Assembly (NCBI GenBank): GCA_020060385.1
Contig: JAGVAH010000017.1
Location: 1 to 61,230, forward strand
Origin: Syntrophobacterales bacterium
GTDB lineage: Bacteria > Desulfobacterota > Desulfobaccia > Desulfobaccales > 0-14-0-80-60-11
DNA length: 61,230 nucleotides
Direction of reading: 5' to 3'
The position numbers and the translations under genes are program-made. The notes under the pieces were generated by a model, which had not been told where the DNA came from, did no database searches, and was given only the letters and a program-made list of their open reading frames with translations. Numbering within the stretch: position 1 is the first letter of the stretch; each line of letters begins with the position of its first letter. This document shows positions 1 to 8,506 of this stretch, piece by piece.

Positions 1-780
1 CAGGACCGCCACCGCCGCGATCATTTGGAGGGTGTTGCGCACCGTCCCCACGATGGCCAACACCGACTTGATCAACTGCTTGTCGGACACCACCGCGACG
101 TTGGCCCGCTCCTGGATTTCCTGGCTATATTGCTCAATCCGGGTGATGTCGTCCACCTTCACCGCGATGAAAGATACCTTGTCCCCCACCCCGTAGAGCT
201 TTTGGGCGGTGGCCAGGTCCAGGTAGATAACCAGGTCGTCCCGGTTGCCCATTTCTTTCAAGATGCCGCTTAAGAGAAACTCGGTTCCCCGGATGGTTAG
301 GTTGTCTCCTGTCTTCAGTTCGAACTGCTGGGCAACGCTGAAGCCAACCATCACGCTCTCCCCGTCCAGGCGGTATTCGCCCTTCTCCACCTGCCAGTTT
401 TTGAACTGCTTCATGGGCCCGGGCTGGATGCCCACCACCGTCACCGGCTGGTTCTTGATGGCGGTGCGCTGTACAAGATAGGGAATGGCGGTGATGCCCT
501 TAACTGAGGCCACTTTTTCCACGTCTGCGTTGGGGATGGCCTCGGGCAGGGTTTCGCCGGTGAGCACGGAGATTTGCTCATAAGCGCACCAGCCCTTGGG
601 GGTGACCACCAGCTCGGCGCCCAACTCCTGGGATTGCTTCTTAACTTGCGCTTCCAGGCCGGTCCCCAGGGACAGCAGGGTCACCAGGGAGGCGATGCCC
701 ACAGCAATGCCCAAGATTGTGAACAGGAACCGGCTCTTTTTGCGAGTTAGGTTCTTGAAGACCAGTTTTCCCCGGGTCAT
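1..780 (-). CDS. MacB-like ABC transporter permease (FtsX family), partial
   Basis: The first 260 residues are inside the window and the frame runs off the left edge, so the C-terminal part is missing. The start is Lys/Arg-rich, followed by a membrane helix at about residues 18-38, a long periplasmic domain of MacB_PCD type (residues about 45-235, with VTVVGIQPG and ATAQKLYG-like segments) and the beginning of a second helix at about 245-260. This is the layout of inner-membrane permeases that act with a separate ATPase in MacB/LolCDE-like mechanotransmission or export. The ATG overlaps the stop of the upstream gene (ATGA), so it is translated as the last visible gene of an ArsR-headed operon. 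The substrate is not evident; lipoprotein, metal-chelate or peptide export are all possible. Confidence 0.85.
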   Translation of the reverse strand, partial: MTRGKLVFKNLTRKKSRFLFTILGIAVGIASLVTLLSLGTGLEAQVKKQSQELGAELVVTPKGWCAYEQISVLTGETLPEAIPNADVEKVASVKGITAIPYLVQRTAIKNQPVTVVGIQPGPMKQFKNWQVEKGEYRLDGESVMVGFSVAQQFELKTGDNLTIRGTEFLLSGILKEMGNRDDLVIYLDLATAQKLYGVGDKVSFIAVKVDDITRIEQYSQEIQERANVAVVSDKQLIKSVLAIVGTVRNTLQMIAAVAVL

Positions 781-1163
781 TTCACCTTGACCTCGCTGGC
801 CTTGAGCACGAAGCCGCCTTTGGCCGATTCATCTTTTTGGATGGCGCCCTTGATCTCCACCACCTTGCCGGATTCGGGCAGCTTGCCGCTGGCGGATACT
901 GTGATCCACTTGGCTGGACAGGTCACACTCTGGCAGGCTACATATTCCCGGTAATCGATGACCAGGAACCGGTTCTTTTCTGGCTCCAGGCTCGCAACCG
1001 CACCCCGGACCTTAATCTCGCCTTTATAGGCGAAGGGGTCCGAGTACACCGTGTCCACGTCCAGTCCCTCGGCTTTGGGGGCCGTAAAGGCGAATGCGGC
1101 AGTTGCGATGGAAAGAGCAATGAGGAAGATCAAACCTATCGAGGAAAGTTTTGGTAAATGCAT
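777..1163 (-). CDS. Small exported protein, possible OB-fold
   Basis: A 128-residue protein with a clear signal peptide (hydrophobic segment about residues 8-25, AFA cleavage-type end). The start at 1163 is chosen because AGGAG lies just upstream; a longer frame to 1244 lacks this. The mature part contains YKGEIKVRGAVASLEPE, a pair of cysteines in CQSVTC, and a C-terminal segment KVVEIKGAIQKDE, giving alternating short strands like a small OB-type barrel. I do not recognise a named family. It lies between the MtrA-like protein and a MacB-like permease, overlapping the latter by four bases, so a periplasmic partner of the transporter is likely. The CxxxxC pair could bind metal or heme or form a disulfide. 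Confidence 0.7.
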   Translation of the reverse strand: MHLPKLSSIGLIFLIALSIATAAFAFTAPKAEGLDVDTVYSDPFAYKGEIKVRGAVASLEPEKNRFLVIDYREYVACQSVTCPAKWITVSASGKLPESGKVVEIKGAIQKDESAKGGFVLKASEVKVK

Positions 1164-1165
1164 GG

Positions 1166-2386
1166 TCAACTCCTTTTGTTCTCCAAAGTTATGGAGAGGG
1201 GATTGATAAACCCCCCTTGATGACATACCGGCTCGCAGGTGCAAGGGCTGGCTGATCTCGTTAGCCGCGGCTGTTCCGGGGCCGCATCCTGAATAAAGGG
1301 GGCCCCCGACCTGAGGGAGTTTTCAGCTTTGGCGAGCTCACGACCCAAATAAGCGGCATGATCCAGGCGGGAAATCAGACGCTTGTCTATAGCCGGGGTA
1401 TAAAGTTCAGCAGCCGAGGTGCCCTCGATCACCACATCCAATAAGCCATCATTGCGGTAATGCTCCAAAGAGAGGATTCCCCTGGTCCGGTCCACATAGA
1501 TCACAAAGTAACCGGCAGGGTCGCCCACCATTCTGGAAGGCAGATAACCGGAAACCAGTTCCACGACTCGACATTCGGAATAAGGCTTGGCAGGTCCAGG
1601 ATTTCGGGCGGCGCACCGTTTTGCCTCAGAAATTACCTTGCTGACCTCCGTTTCGCCGATAAGGTTGATTATCTCCACCACTTCCCGGAAGCGGGCCACT
1701 GCCTCGGGGTCGAGGTTCTTCAGAACTGCCCGCCGTCCTTTGGCACCAATAATCCTTCTGTGGTCATCTATGCCATGCTGTGTCAGGGCCAACAATGATT
1801 GACCCGGATAGTGCCCCACGGACTGCTGGGAGTCGGGGCCGCAGATTATCACAAAGCGGAGGTGAGGGTTGGCCAGGACATTCTGAATGAGGCGCTCTAT
1901 ACCTAAATTTTCGGTGTGCAGCGTCCCTACCAGGGCAATTTCCGGCCCGGCCTCTCTTGCCACAGCCATCGCCAGGTCCTCTGCGGTTAAAGTGCAAACG
2001 GCCACCGGCGCCTGGTAGCGCAGCACCCGGTAGGCTCCGGGAAGTGGGGGCCAACCCCGACGCTCCACCACCGGTTCGCTGGGGCAGACTTCCAGGTCCA
2101 AGACGCTTTCGCCTAAAGCCTGGCCCAAGGCGTTGAGCACCAGCGGCGGAATGCAGACTTCGCACCCCAGACAATCGTAGCGTTGCTCTGCCAGGCAGCT
2201 TCTTGCAGCCTCCATCGCTTCTCGAAGTTCCCCGGGACCTTCTTCGTTCGAGAAAGCCTTCTCCAGAGCCTGGATCAGGTTATGAAAGCAACCGCAGGCC
2301 CGGCATTTCTCCGCAGCCATGGCCTCTTGCAAATACTTCAAGGCTTCCTTAAAAGCCTGCTCTTTTTTTTTGGGGGATAAATTCAT
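1166..2386 (-). CDS. MtrA-like corrinoid-type protein with DUF4346 C-terminal domain
   Basis: A 406-residue soluble protein. Residues 28-35 hold a Cys cluster (CRACGCFH) and a second cluster lies near 64-80 (C, CLGCEVC). Residues about 125-260 match subunit A of tetrahydromethanopterin S-methyltransferase in its order of motifs: PVAVCTL, TENLGIERLIQNV, GHYPGQSLLAL and RIIGAKG. The His in the GHYPGQ segment corresponds to the region that supplies the lower cobalt ligand in MtrA. Residues about 285-365 look like DUF4346 (YFVIYVDR, LDHAAYLGRELAKAE). The tail has CTCEPVCH. No other Mtr subunit is present, so the methanogen reaction is not expected. It overlaps the ArsR repressor gene by four bases. 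A role in corrinoid or metal handling is inference. Confidence 0.75.
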   Translation of the reverse strand: MNLSPKKKEQAFKEALKYLQEAMAAEKCRACGCFHNLIQALEKAFSNEEGPGELREAMEAARSCLAEQRYDCLGCEVCIPPLVLNALGQALGESVLDLEVCPSEPVVERRGWPPLPGAYRVLRYQAPVAVCTLTAEDLAMAVAREAGPEIALVGTLHTENLGIERLIQNVLANPHLRFVIICGPDSQQSVGHYPGQSLLALTQHGIDDHRRIIGAKGRRAVLKNLDPEAVARFREVVEIINLIGETEVSKVISEAKRCAARNPGPAKPYSECRVVELVSGYLPSRMVGDPAGYFVIYVDRTRGILSLEHYRNDGLLDVVIEGTSAAELYTPAIDKRLISRLDHAAYLGRELAKAENSLRSGAPFIQDAAPEQPRLTRSASPCTCEPVCHQGGFINPLSITLENKRS

Positions 2387-2757
2387 CTGCTTCTTGCCTT
2401 GGCATCTTCACTGAGACAGAGGCCGTGGTCCAGGATTTCGATGACGCAGGGATCCACAATCCGGTAATAGATGTTGTTGCCGCTGCGTCGAGACCCCACA
2501 ATGCCCCGATCCGCCAGGCGGATGAGCTGGTTGGAGATGGCCTGGGGCTTCATGGCCAGCAGGTCAGACATTTCAGACACGCGCATCTCTCCGGCCCTTA
2601 CCAGGGCATGAAGCATCCGGAGACGGGTATCATTGGCCAGCGTCTTGAAAAGCGCCACCAGTTCGACCGCCTGCTGTGCAGTTAGTAGTTCCCTTTCCCC
2701 CAGAGGAGGCTTGGGACGGCAGGAAGGCTGCTGAATAGTTGGGCTCAAGGAATCCAT
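2383..2757 (-). CDS. ArsR/SmtB-family metalloregulator
   Basis: A winged-helix repressor of about 124 residues. The typical ArsR core is seen in FKTLANDTRLRMLHAL, the recognition region in MSDLLAMKPQAISNQLIRL, and the wing in GSRRSGNNIYYRI. Cys residues occur near the N terminus (QPSC) and in the last helix (DPCVIEILDHGLCL), which gives a plausible Cys/His metal or metalloid sensor site. The frame is open to an ATG at 2808, but a good sigma-70-like promoter lies between the two starts, so the ATG at 2757 is preferred; this makes a very short leader. The stop overlaps the MtrA-like gene (ATGA). It probably represses its own operon; the inducer is unknown. Confidence 0.85.
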   Translation of the reverse strand: MDSLSPTIQQPSCRPKPPLGERELLTAQQAVELVALFKTLANDTRLRMLHALVRAGEMRVSEMSDLLAMKPQAISNQLIRLADRGIVGSRRSGNNIYYRIVDPCVIEILDHGLCLSEDAKARSR

Positions 2758-2767
2758 ATCAACTATT

Positions 2768-2796
2768 AAATTAACCAATGTAATTATGTATGTCAA
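2768..2796 (-). promoter_or_regulatory. Sigma-70-type promoter for the arsR operon
   Basis: On the minus strand a perfect -35 hexamer TTGACA (2796-2791) is followed after 17 bases by TAATTT (2773-2768). The region is AT-rich. Transcription would start near 2761, almost at the ATG at 2757, so the message would be nearly leaderless. An ArsR operator would be expected to overlap this site, but I see no convincing palindrome. Confidence 0.55.
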
Positions 2797-3138
2797 GTTT
2801 GAGTCCATAATTTTCTAAGGTTGACAGGAGAGAGATGAGCTTAAGGCTGGAATCAGAAATTGGAAAGCGCTTGATAGCTACTAGGATGCTGGAATTATCA
2901 AAAATCTAAAATCGTTCATTATCCAGATCGTACGTGGGCAGTTTCCCCTGTTCCACTGATAAGTCTATCGTGCGGAAAGATATATGGAAGCGAAGTTGAC
3001 AACGAATACTCCGTCACCGATTCACAGGGAGTCTCCCTGCTGCCAAGTTGAGGGGCAAGGTCCTACGGTTCTTGCCCCTCAAATCAAATGACTCTCGCAG
3101 AGGCTTTAGGGGGTGAGAAAGCTCCTTAGCTTATCAAT
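2797..3138. other. Intergenic region without a gene
   Basis: About 340 bases between the arsR promoter and the lipoprotein gene. No coding frame with a ribosome site is seen. The left part up to about 3000 is relatively AT-rich; the right part holds two adjacent hairpins, listed separately. Confidence 0.6.
3026..3082. repeat. Two tandem inverted repeats, possible operon-end terminator
   Basis: Bases 3026-3040 form a 7-base palindrome around one T (CAGGGAG/CTCCCTG). Bases 3048-3059 (TTGAGGGGCAAG) pair perfectly with 3071-3082 across an 11-base loop. They lie 57 bases after the stop of the efflux operon. There is no clear T tract on either strand, so they may be a factor-dependent end or an RNA-stabilising structure rather than a classical intrinsic terminator. 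Confidence 0.5.
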
Positions 3139-3621
3139 TTATTTTTTTCGCCGAGCCTCCCAATAGGGAATGCCTTGGGGGTCCCGCAAAACTAAAGTGT
3201 GGTCCTTATGCATGACCTCAGCGGCCAGAAGTCTTTCCTGGCCTTCCAGTTTATAGCAAAATCCCTGGATGGTCACTTCGTCCCCCCGCTTTAGATCGGC
3301 CTCCTGGCGCTCCAGGAACCATAGGGGCCCTAAATGCACATGGATCAGGCCCTTGTCCGGAGTTTGAACCTCAACCGCTAGCCCCGGCTCCATATCCTGG
3401 GAAAAGGTTTCCACCCGGAGGCGGGTGATGCGCCCGCTGATCTTCCCGGGCACACAGGCATGGACCTCCTGGGAGACTCGATAAGGCAACATGCGGAATC
3501 CCTGTCCTCTACCGCCCTGATAGCCGTATTCCTGAAGGTAACTGTGCTCTTGAAGAGGAGCGCTGCAAGCCATTAAGAAGCCAAAAAAGATAACCATGCT
3601 AAGCGACCGCCAATGGGACAT
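3139..3621 (-). CDS. Periplasmic lipoprotein, possible OB-fold, end of efflux operon
   Basis: About 160 residues beginning with a short signal and a lipobox-like end (FGFLMAC), so it is probably lipid-anchored. The ATG at 3621 is chosen because GGAGG lies at good spacing; an in-frame ATG 12 bases earlier sits inside that ribosome site. The body has an even pattern of strands: GKISGRITRLRVETF, MEPGLAVEVQ, LIHVHLGPLWFLE, GDEVTIQGFCYKL and TLVLRDPQG, which suggests a small barrel. I do not recognise a named family. It follows the PII-like gene in the metal efflux operon, so a periplasmic metal or redox accessory is possible. Confidence 0.7.
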   Translation of the reverse strand: MSHWRSLSMVIFFGFLMACSAPLQEHSYLQEYGYQGGRGQGFRMLPYRVSQEVHACVPGKISGRITRLRVETFSQDMEPGLAVEVQTPDKGLIHVHLGPLWFLERQEADLKRGDEVTIQGFCYKLEGQERLLAAEVMHKDHTLVLRDPQGIPYWEARRKK

Positions 3622-3668
3622 AATTTCCTCCAATTTGAATTTTAAGCCCTGAGATGTCGGTTATAAAT

Positions 3669-4034
3669 TTAGCCTTCTTCTTTTTTATTATTTTTCAGGG
3701 ACCTGATAGCCACCCTATCCTTTTCCCCGGTACGGATGCGCACCGCCTGTTCCACCGGTAAGACGAAGATCACGCCGTCTCCAAGGTTGCCGGTATGCGC
3801 GGCCTTCTGAATGGTGCCCACTACCTCCTCCACCAGCTCGTTTTTGACCACTATCTCTAGACGCACTTTGGGGACAAATTCCCGAACCATCTTGTCTCCG
3901 GGCACCAAAACTTTGCCCCGGCCAAACCCCTGGACCTCCATCACGCTCAGGCCCGGCAGGCCAGCGATTTTCTGCAAAGCGCTGGTTACCTTGGAAAGCT
4001 TGAAAGGCTGGATATAAGCTCTCACTTCTTTCAT
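3669..4034 (-). CDS. PII-like signalling protein linked to metal efflux
   Basis: A 121-residue PII-superfamily protein. The end of the core is clear: PKVRLEIVV, NLGDGVIFVLPVEQAVRIRTGE. The start at 4034 has GGAG at good spacing. The T-loop is unusual: it reads GFGRGKVLVPGDKMVREFVP, shorter than in GlnB/GlnK and without the Tyr that is uridylylated there, so regulation by GlnD is unlikely. A PII subgroup linked to RND metal-efflux genes is known, and the position 10 bases after the pump gene fits it. It may sense ATP/ADP or a metal-related ligand and act on the pump; that is inference. The basic Lys/Glu-rich tail (about 15 residues) is extra. Confidence 0.85.
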   Translation of the reverse strand: MKEVRAYIQPFKLSKVTSALQKIAGLPGLSVMEVQGFGRGKVLVPGDKMVREFVPKVRLEIVVKNELVEEVVGTIQKAAHTGNLGDGVIFVLPVEQAVRIRTGEKDRVAIRSLKNNKKEEG

Positions 4035-4044
4035 GGTTAATCTC

Positions 4045-7000
4045 CTAAATCTCCGGCAGGCGTTCGGCAAAGCTGCCGTACAGCACCGGTAGGATGATCA
4101 GTGTCAACAAGGTGGAGGTGAACAGGCCGCTTACCACTACCACCGCCAGGGGCCGTTGCACCTCCGATCCGGGACCGGTGGCGAAGAGCAAAGGGATTAA
4201 TCCCAGGATGGCCACCAGGGCTGTCATTAAGACCGGGCGCAGCCGCCGGTTGCAACCTTCTTGCACCGCCTCTTCCAGGGGCACGCCCTCCTGCCGCAGC
4301 TGGTTGATCTGGGAGACCAAAACCACCCCGTTCAACACTGCCACCCCGAAAAGGGCGATGAAACCCACCGATGCCGGGACGCTCAGGTAGAGGCCGGTGA
4401 GGAGCAGGCCCAGGATGCCGCCGATGAGCGCCAGAGGCAGGTTCAAGATAATAAGCGCGGCATAACGCACTGAGTTGAAGGTCAGAAAAAGCAGCAGGAA
4501 GATAACGGCGATGGTCACCGGGACAATCAGCATGAGGCGCCGCATGGCCCGTTCCTGGTTCTGGAAGGCCCCGCCCCAGGTGAGGTAATAGCCGGGAGGC
4601 AAGTTCAAGCGGGCTGCCAGGAGGCTCTGGGCTTCGGCGACCAAGCCGCCGATGTCCCGGCCTTCCACGTTGAACTCCACCACGATCCGGCGACGGGCGT
4701 CGTCCCGGCTGATCTGGACCGGGCCCTCTTCTTCAGTGATCGTCGCCAGATCGGCCAAGGGAATGCGGCGGCCGCCGGAGGCCTCCACCAGGATGTTGCC
4801 GATGGTCTGGACGTTGTTGCGGCGTTCTTCCGGGAAGCGCACCAGCACGTCCACCCGTAACTGGCCCTCGATGATCTGCGTGGCCGCCTTGCCGCCCACC
4901 GCTGTTTCAATGATCTCCTGGATATCAGCCACGTTGATGCCGTAGCGGGCAATTTTCCGGCGATCGATCCTGATGTTCAGGTAAGGTTGCCCGGCCACCT
5001 GCTCCACTCGCAAATCAGCGACGCCCTTAATCCCCTTTAGGAGACGGCCCGCCTCTTCGCCCTTGCGCAGCAAGGTTTCCATGTCGTCACCGAAAATCTT
5101 CACCGCCACCTGAGACTTGACCCCGGAGATAAGTTCGTCCACCCGGAGCGCAATGGGTTGGGAGAGGTTAATGCCGATACCCGGAATCTTGGCCAGTTCG
5201 GTCCGCATCTTATCCACCAGTTCTTCGGTGGTGCGGACGGTCTTCCATTCCGAACGGGGCTTAAGCACCACGACGGGGTCGCTGATGTTCGGCCCCATGG
5301 GATCGGTGGCGATTTCCGCGGCGCCGATCTTGGAGACCACCGCGGCCACTTCGGGGAACTGCATCATCACCTGTTGGGCCTGGCGCTCGATTTCCACCGA
5401 CTGGCCCACGGACACGGAGGGCAAACGGATGATCTGGGGGGTGAGATAGCCTTCATCCATGCGGGGAATGAACTCGGTCCCCAGGAAGGGCACCATGGCC
5501 AGAGAAAAGACCAGCAAGCCCGCGGCCCCCAGCACCACAAGGCGGCGATGGCCCATGGCCCAGGCCAGGGAAGGCCGATAGAGGCGCCGGGCCCACTTGA
5601 GGAGCAGGCTTTCCCTTTCGGGGCCGCGCTTGAGCAGGTACGAGCAAAGCGCAGGAACGGCAACAATGGACAGAACCAGGGAGGCCAGCAGCGCAATGGC
5701 CACGGTGAAGGCCAGGGGAGCGAACATCTTGCCCTCCATGCCCTGAAGGGTCATGATGGGCAGGAAGGTGATAGCGATGATCAGTTCCCCGAAGAGGCTC
5801 GGTTTTCGCACCTCCAACACGGCCTCCAGCACGGTGCGCATAAAGCCTCGGCCGGTATCGGTCTCTCCCAGGTGGTGCATGACATTTTCCACCTGGATCA
5901 CCGCCGCGTCCACGATCATGCCGATGGAAATGGCCAGGCCGCCAAAGGTCATGAGATTGGCGGTCAGCCCCGTCAGGCGCATGACAATAAAAGTCATCAG
6001 CGCGGCCAAAGGCAATGTCAAGGCGATGACTGCCGCCCCCTGGAGGCTGCGGAGAAACAGATAAACCACCAAAATGACCAGGACCACCCCCTCGGCGAGG
6101 GCCTTGCTCACCGTCGTGAGGCAGTCCCGCACCAGGCCGGTGCGGTCGTAAAAAGCCTCCAGTTTGATGCCGCCGGGAAGGATGCCGCCCTTATTGATCT
6201 CTTTAACCTTTTCTTTGACCGCGGCCACCACCTCCCGGCCACTGCCGCCCCGGATCATCATAACGATGCCCACCACGGCTTCGCGCTTGCCGTCCTTCAC
6301 CGTGGCGCCCCAGCGGGTGGCCGGGCCTTCCTCGATAACGGCCACATCCCGCACCAGCACCGGGGTGCCTTCGACTTCTTTGAGCACCACTTCCTCGATG
6401 TCTTCTTTGCCCCGCATCAGGCCGATACCCCGCACCATGGCCTGCTCACTCCCCTGGTTCAGAATATTGCCGCCAGCGTTGACGTTGTTCTGGGCCAAAG
6501 CGTTAAATACTTGTTGCAGGGTTAAATCGTACTTCCGCAGGCGGTCGGGATCGACGTTCACCTGGTACTGCCGCACCTGGCCGCCGAAGGAATTGACTTC
6601 AGTCACTCCGGGCACGGTCTTCAAAATAGGCCGGACGATACCGTCCTGCACGGTGCGCAGGCGCATCAGGCGTAATTCTTCCTCCCGGGGCGAGGCCGGG
6701 GGCGGAGCATCCGGTTCTTCCAGGGTATACTGATAAATTTCCCCCAGACCGGTGGATATGGGCCCCATTACCGGTTCGGCGCCCTTGGGAAGCTTTTCCT
6801 TGGCCTCGATGAGCCGCTCCAGCACCAGTTGCCGGGCGAAATAAATATCCACCTTATCCTCAAAGACAATGGTCACCAAAGACAACCCGAACTTGGAAAG
6901 GGAGCGCAATTCCACCATGTCCGGGAGTCCCGCCATCTGGACCTCGATTGGGAACGTGACCTGTTTTTCCACTTCTTCGGGCGACATGCCGGGCCAGGTG

Positions 7001-7155
7001 GCGATCACCTGCACCTGGATATTGGTGACATCCGGGAAAGCGTCCACCGGCAATTTGAGGGCCGCGTAGGACCCATAGCCTACCAGGCCGGCCAGGAAAA
7101 CGAGGATCAGAAAGCGCTGGCGGAGACAGCCTTGAATGATTTTTTCAATGCCCAT
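4045..7155 (-). CDS. CusA/CzcA-family heavy-metal efflux RND pump
   Basis: A 1036-residue inner-membrane proton-driven exporter of normal family length. The N terminus has the family opening (first helix about 14-32, then LPVDAFPDVTNIQVQV and GMSPEEVEKQVTFPIE). Two sets of transmembrane helices surround two large periplasmic loops. The proton-relay helix 4 reads SIGMIVDAAVIQVEN; it lacks the DFGxxxDGA signature of the divalent-cation CzcA type and resembles the IGxxxDAA form of the Cu/Ag class, so monovalent copper or silver is the better guess. The start overlaps the adaptor gene by 11 bases, and GGAGG lies just before it. It works with the adaptor and outer-membrane factor upstream. Confidence 0.95.
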   Translation of the reverse strand: MGIEKIIQGCLRQRFLILVFLAGLVGYGSYAALKLPVDAFPDVTNIQVQVIATWPGMSPEEVEKQVTFPIEVQMAGLPDMVELRSLSKFGLSLVTIVFEDKVDIYFARQLVLERLIEAKEKLPKGAEPVMGPISTGLGEIYQYTLEEPDAPPPASPREEELRLMRLRTVQDGIVRPILKTVPGVTEVNSFGGQVRQYQVNVDPDRLRKYDLTLQQVFNALAQNNVNAGGNILNQGSEQAMVRGIGLMRGKEDIEEVVLKEVEGTPVLVRDVAVIEEGPATRWGATVKDGKREAVVGIVMMIRGGSGREVVAAVKEKVKEINKGGILPGGIKLEAFYDRTGLVRDCLTTVSKALAEGVVLVILVVYLFLRSLQGAAVIALTLPLAALMTFIVMRLTGLTANLMTFGGLAISIGMIVDAAVIQVENVMHHLGETDTGRGFMRTVLEAVLEVRKPSLFGELIIAITFLPIMTLQGMEGKMFAPLAFTVAIALLASLVLSIVAVPALCSYLLKRGPERESLLLKWARRLYRPSLAWAMGHRRLVVLGAAGLLVFSLAMVPFLGTEFIPRMDEGYLTPQIIRLPSVSVGQSVEIERQAQQVMMQFPEVAAVVSKIGAAEIATDPMGPNISDPVVVLKPRSEWKTVRTTEELVDKMRTELAKIPGIGINLSQPIALRVDELISGVKSQVAVKIFGDDMETLLRKGEEAGRLLKGIKGVADLRVEQVAGQPYLNIRIDRRKIARYGINVADIQEIIETAVGGKAATQIIEGQLRVDVLVRFPEERRNNVQTIGNILVEASGGRRIPLADLATITEEEGPVQISRDDARRRIVVEFNVEGRDIGGLVAEAQSLLAARLNLPPGYYLTWGGAFQNQERAMRRLMLIVPVTIAVIFLLLFLTFNSVRYAALIILNLPLALIGGILGLLLTGLYLSVPASVGFIALFGVAVLNGVVLVSQINQLRQEGVPLEEAVQEGCNRRLRPVLMTALVAILGLIPLLFATGPGSEVQRPLAVVVVSGLFTSTLLTLIILPVLYGSFAERLPEI

Positions 7156-8503
7156 GCTCCGCCTCCAGACTCTCTTTCTCCAGTTCGGACTTGAGGGTGA
7201 AGGCGCCCTGGACCACCACCCGCTCGCCTTCCTTCAGGCCCGCCAGCACCTCCACCCGGCCGTCCGCCTTCGGGCCGGACCTGATAACCCGCTTGAGATA
7301 CAGGCCGGGTTCATGTTCCACAAAGACATACTGCTCCCCGCCGCTGCCCACCACCGCGGCTTCGGGCACGTTGAGGGCCATCCGGGAACCGGAGGACACC
7401 TTAATGGTGGCGAACATTCCGGCTTTTAGCTCGCCCTTGGAGTTATCCACCCTGACCCGGGCCCGGGTCATGCGGGTGGCCTTTTCCACCGCAGCGGCGA
7501 TGTAGTCTATGGCGCCGGCAAACTCTTCCTGGGGCAGGGAACTGACCCTGATAACCACGGGAGAGCCAACTTTGACCAGGGGCAGGTCTTTCTCCGGTAT
7601 CTGGACAAAGCACCAGAGGGTGGTGGGGTCGGCCACCGTGAAGAGTTCTTCATCCGGTTTGACCACCAAGCCCGGAGTGGCCTTGCGGTCCACCACCCGC
7701 CCGGAGATAGGCGACCGCAGAGAAAAGGTGCTTTCCACTTCGGCATGAAAGCCGGGACCTTTTTTCCGCTTGCCCTTGAACATGCGCGCGATATCGGCAT
7801 CGGTGAGTCCCAGGAGATGGAGGCGGTTTTCGGCATAGTCCCGTTCCGCCTGCGCCAGTTCGAACTTGGCCTGGCGCTCCTGAAATTCGGCCTGGCTGAT
7901 GGCCTTTCCCTCCCACAGCAGACGCGCTCGCGCAAAGGCCTTCTGGGCCACATTGGCTGAGGCAACCGCCTGCATAAAGGCGGCCTGGGCCTGGCCCAAT
8001 TCCACGCTGTCAATGACGGCCAGCGCTTCTCCCTGCCGAACTTGCGCTCCATAATCAGCGAGAATCTTGACTATCCGGCCCGAAATTCTGGAGCTAACGC
8101 GTGCCATCTTCTCCTCGTTGAAAACCAGTTCGCCGGTAAGCTGCACCCTGTCAGCCAGCGATCCGGCGGTAACCGGTTCCACCTTGAGATTGGCCCGCTT
8201 CACCGCTTCGGGGTTTAACTTTACCTGGCCCGGCGGTTGGTCTCCATGTGGGTGATCATCGTGCTTATCGCCTTTGAGCTTTTGGCCCGCGGTCGGGTGA
8301 TCATCGTGCTTGTGGCCGTCGGGTTTATGAGCTCCCGGTTTTTGGGCTTCATGTTCGTGGTTCTCATGCTGATGGGGCTTTTGTCCCCCATCTTTATTAG
8401 GGTCTTTTTTCTGGGCGCTTACGGGAAAGGAAAGCAAAGCTACCGCCGCCAGGATCAGAACCCCTACGATCATCCCTTTCGGCCTGAAAAAATTGCGAAT
8501 CAT
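7145..8503 (-). CDS. RND efflux periplasmic adaptor (CusB/CzcB type) with His-rich N terminus
   Basis: A 452-residue membrane fusion protein. A signal peptide (residues about 1-30) leads into a roughly 60-residue stretch packed with His, Asp and Lys (repeated HKHDDHP-type units), a likely metal-scavenging tail. Then come the usual domains: biotinyl-lipoyl (GRIVKILADYGAQVRQGEALAVID), an alpha hairpin, a second lipoyl half (SPISGRVVDRKATPG), the beta barrel and a membrane-proximal domain (VPEAAVVGSGGEQYVFVE). It bridges the pump and outer-membrane factor. Its stop overlaps the pump start, and its own start follows the outer-membrane factor gene by three bases. Confidence 0.95.
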   Translation of the reverse strand: MIRNFFRPKGMIVGVLILAAVALLSFPVSAQKKDPNKDGGQKPHQHENHEHEAQKPGAHKPDGHKHDDHPTAGQKLKGDKHDDHPHGDQPPGQVKLNPEAVKRANLKVEPVTAGSLADRVQLTGELVFNEEKMARVSSRISGRIVKILADYGAQVRQGEALAVIDSVELGQAQAAFMQAVASANVAQKAFARARLLWEGKAISQAEFQERQAKFELAQAERDYAENRLHLLGLTDADIARMFKGKRKKGPGFHAEVESTFSLRSPISGRVVDRKATPGLVVKPDEELFTVADPTTLWCFVQIPEKDLPLVKVGSPVVIRVSSLPQEEFAGAIDYIAAAVEKATRMTRARVRVDNSKGELKAGMFATIKVSSGSRMALNVPEAAVVGSGGEQYVFVEHEPGLYLKRVIRSGPKADGRVEVLAGLKEGERVVVQGAFTLKSELEKESLEAEHGH

Positions 8504-8506
8504 GGG

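Noticed and set aside
5158-6525. Long plus-strand open frame (455 codons) opposite the pump gene
   Set aside because: It lies fully antisense to a well-supported CusA/CzcA gene, is His/Gln/Gly-biased as expected from reading such a gene backwards, and has no ribosome site or known domain.
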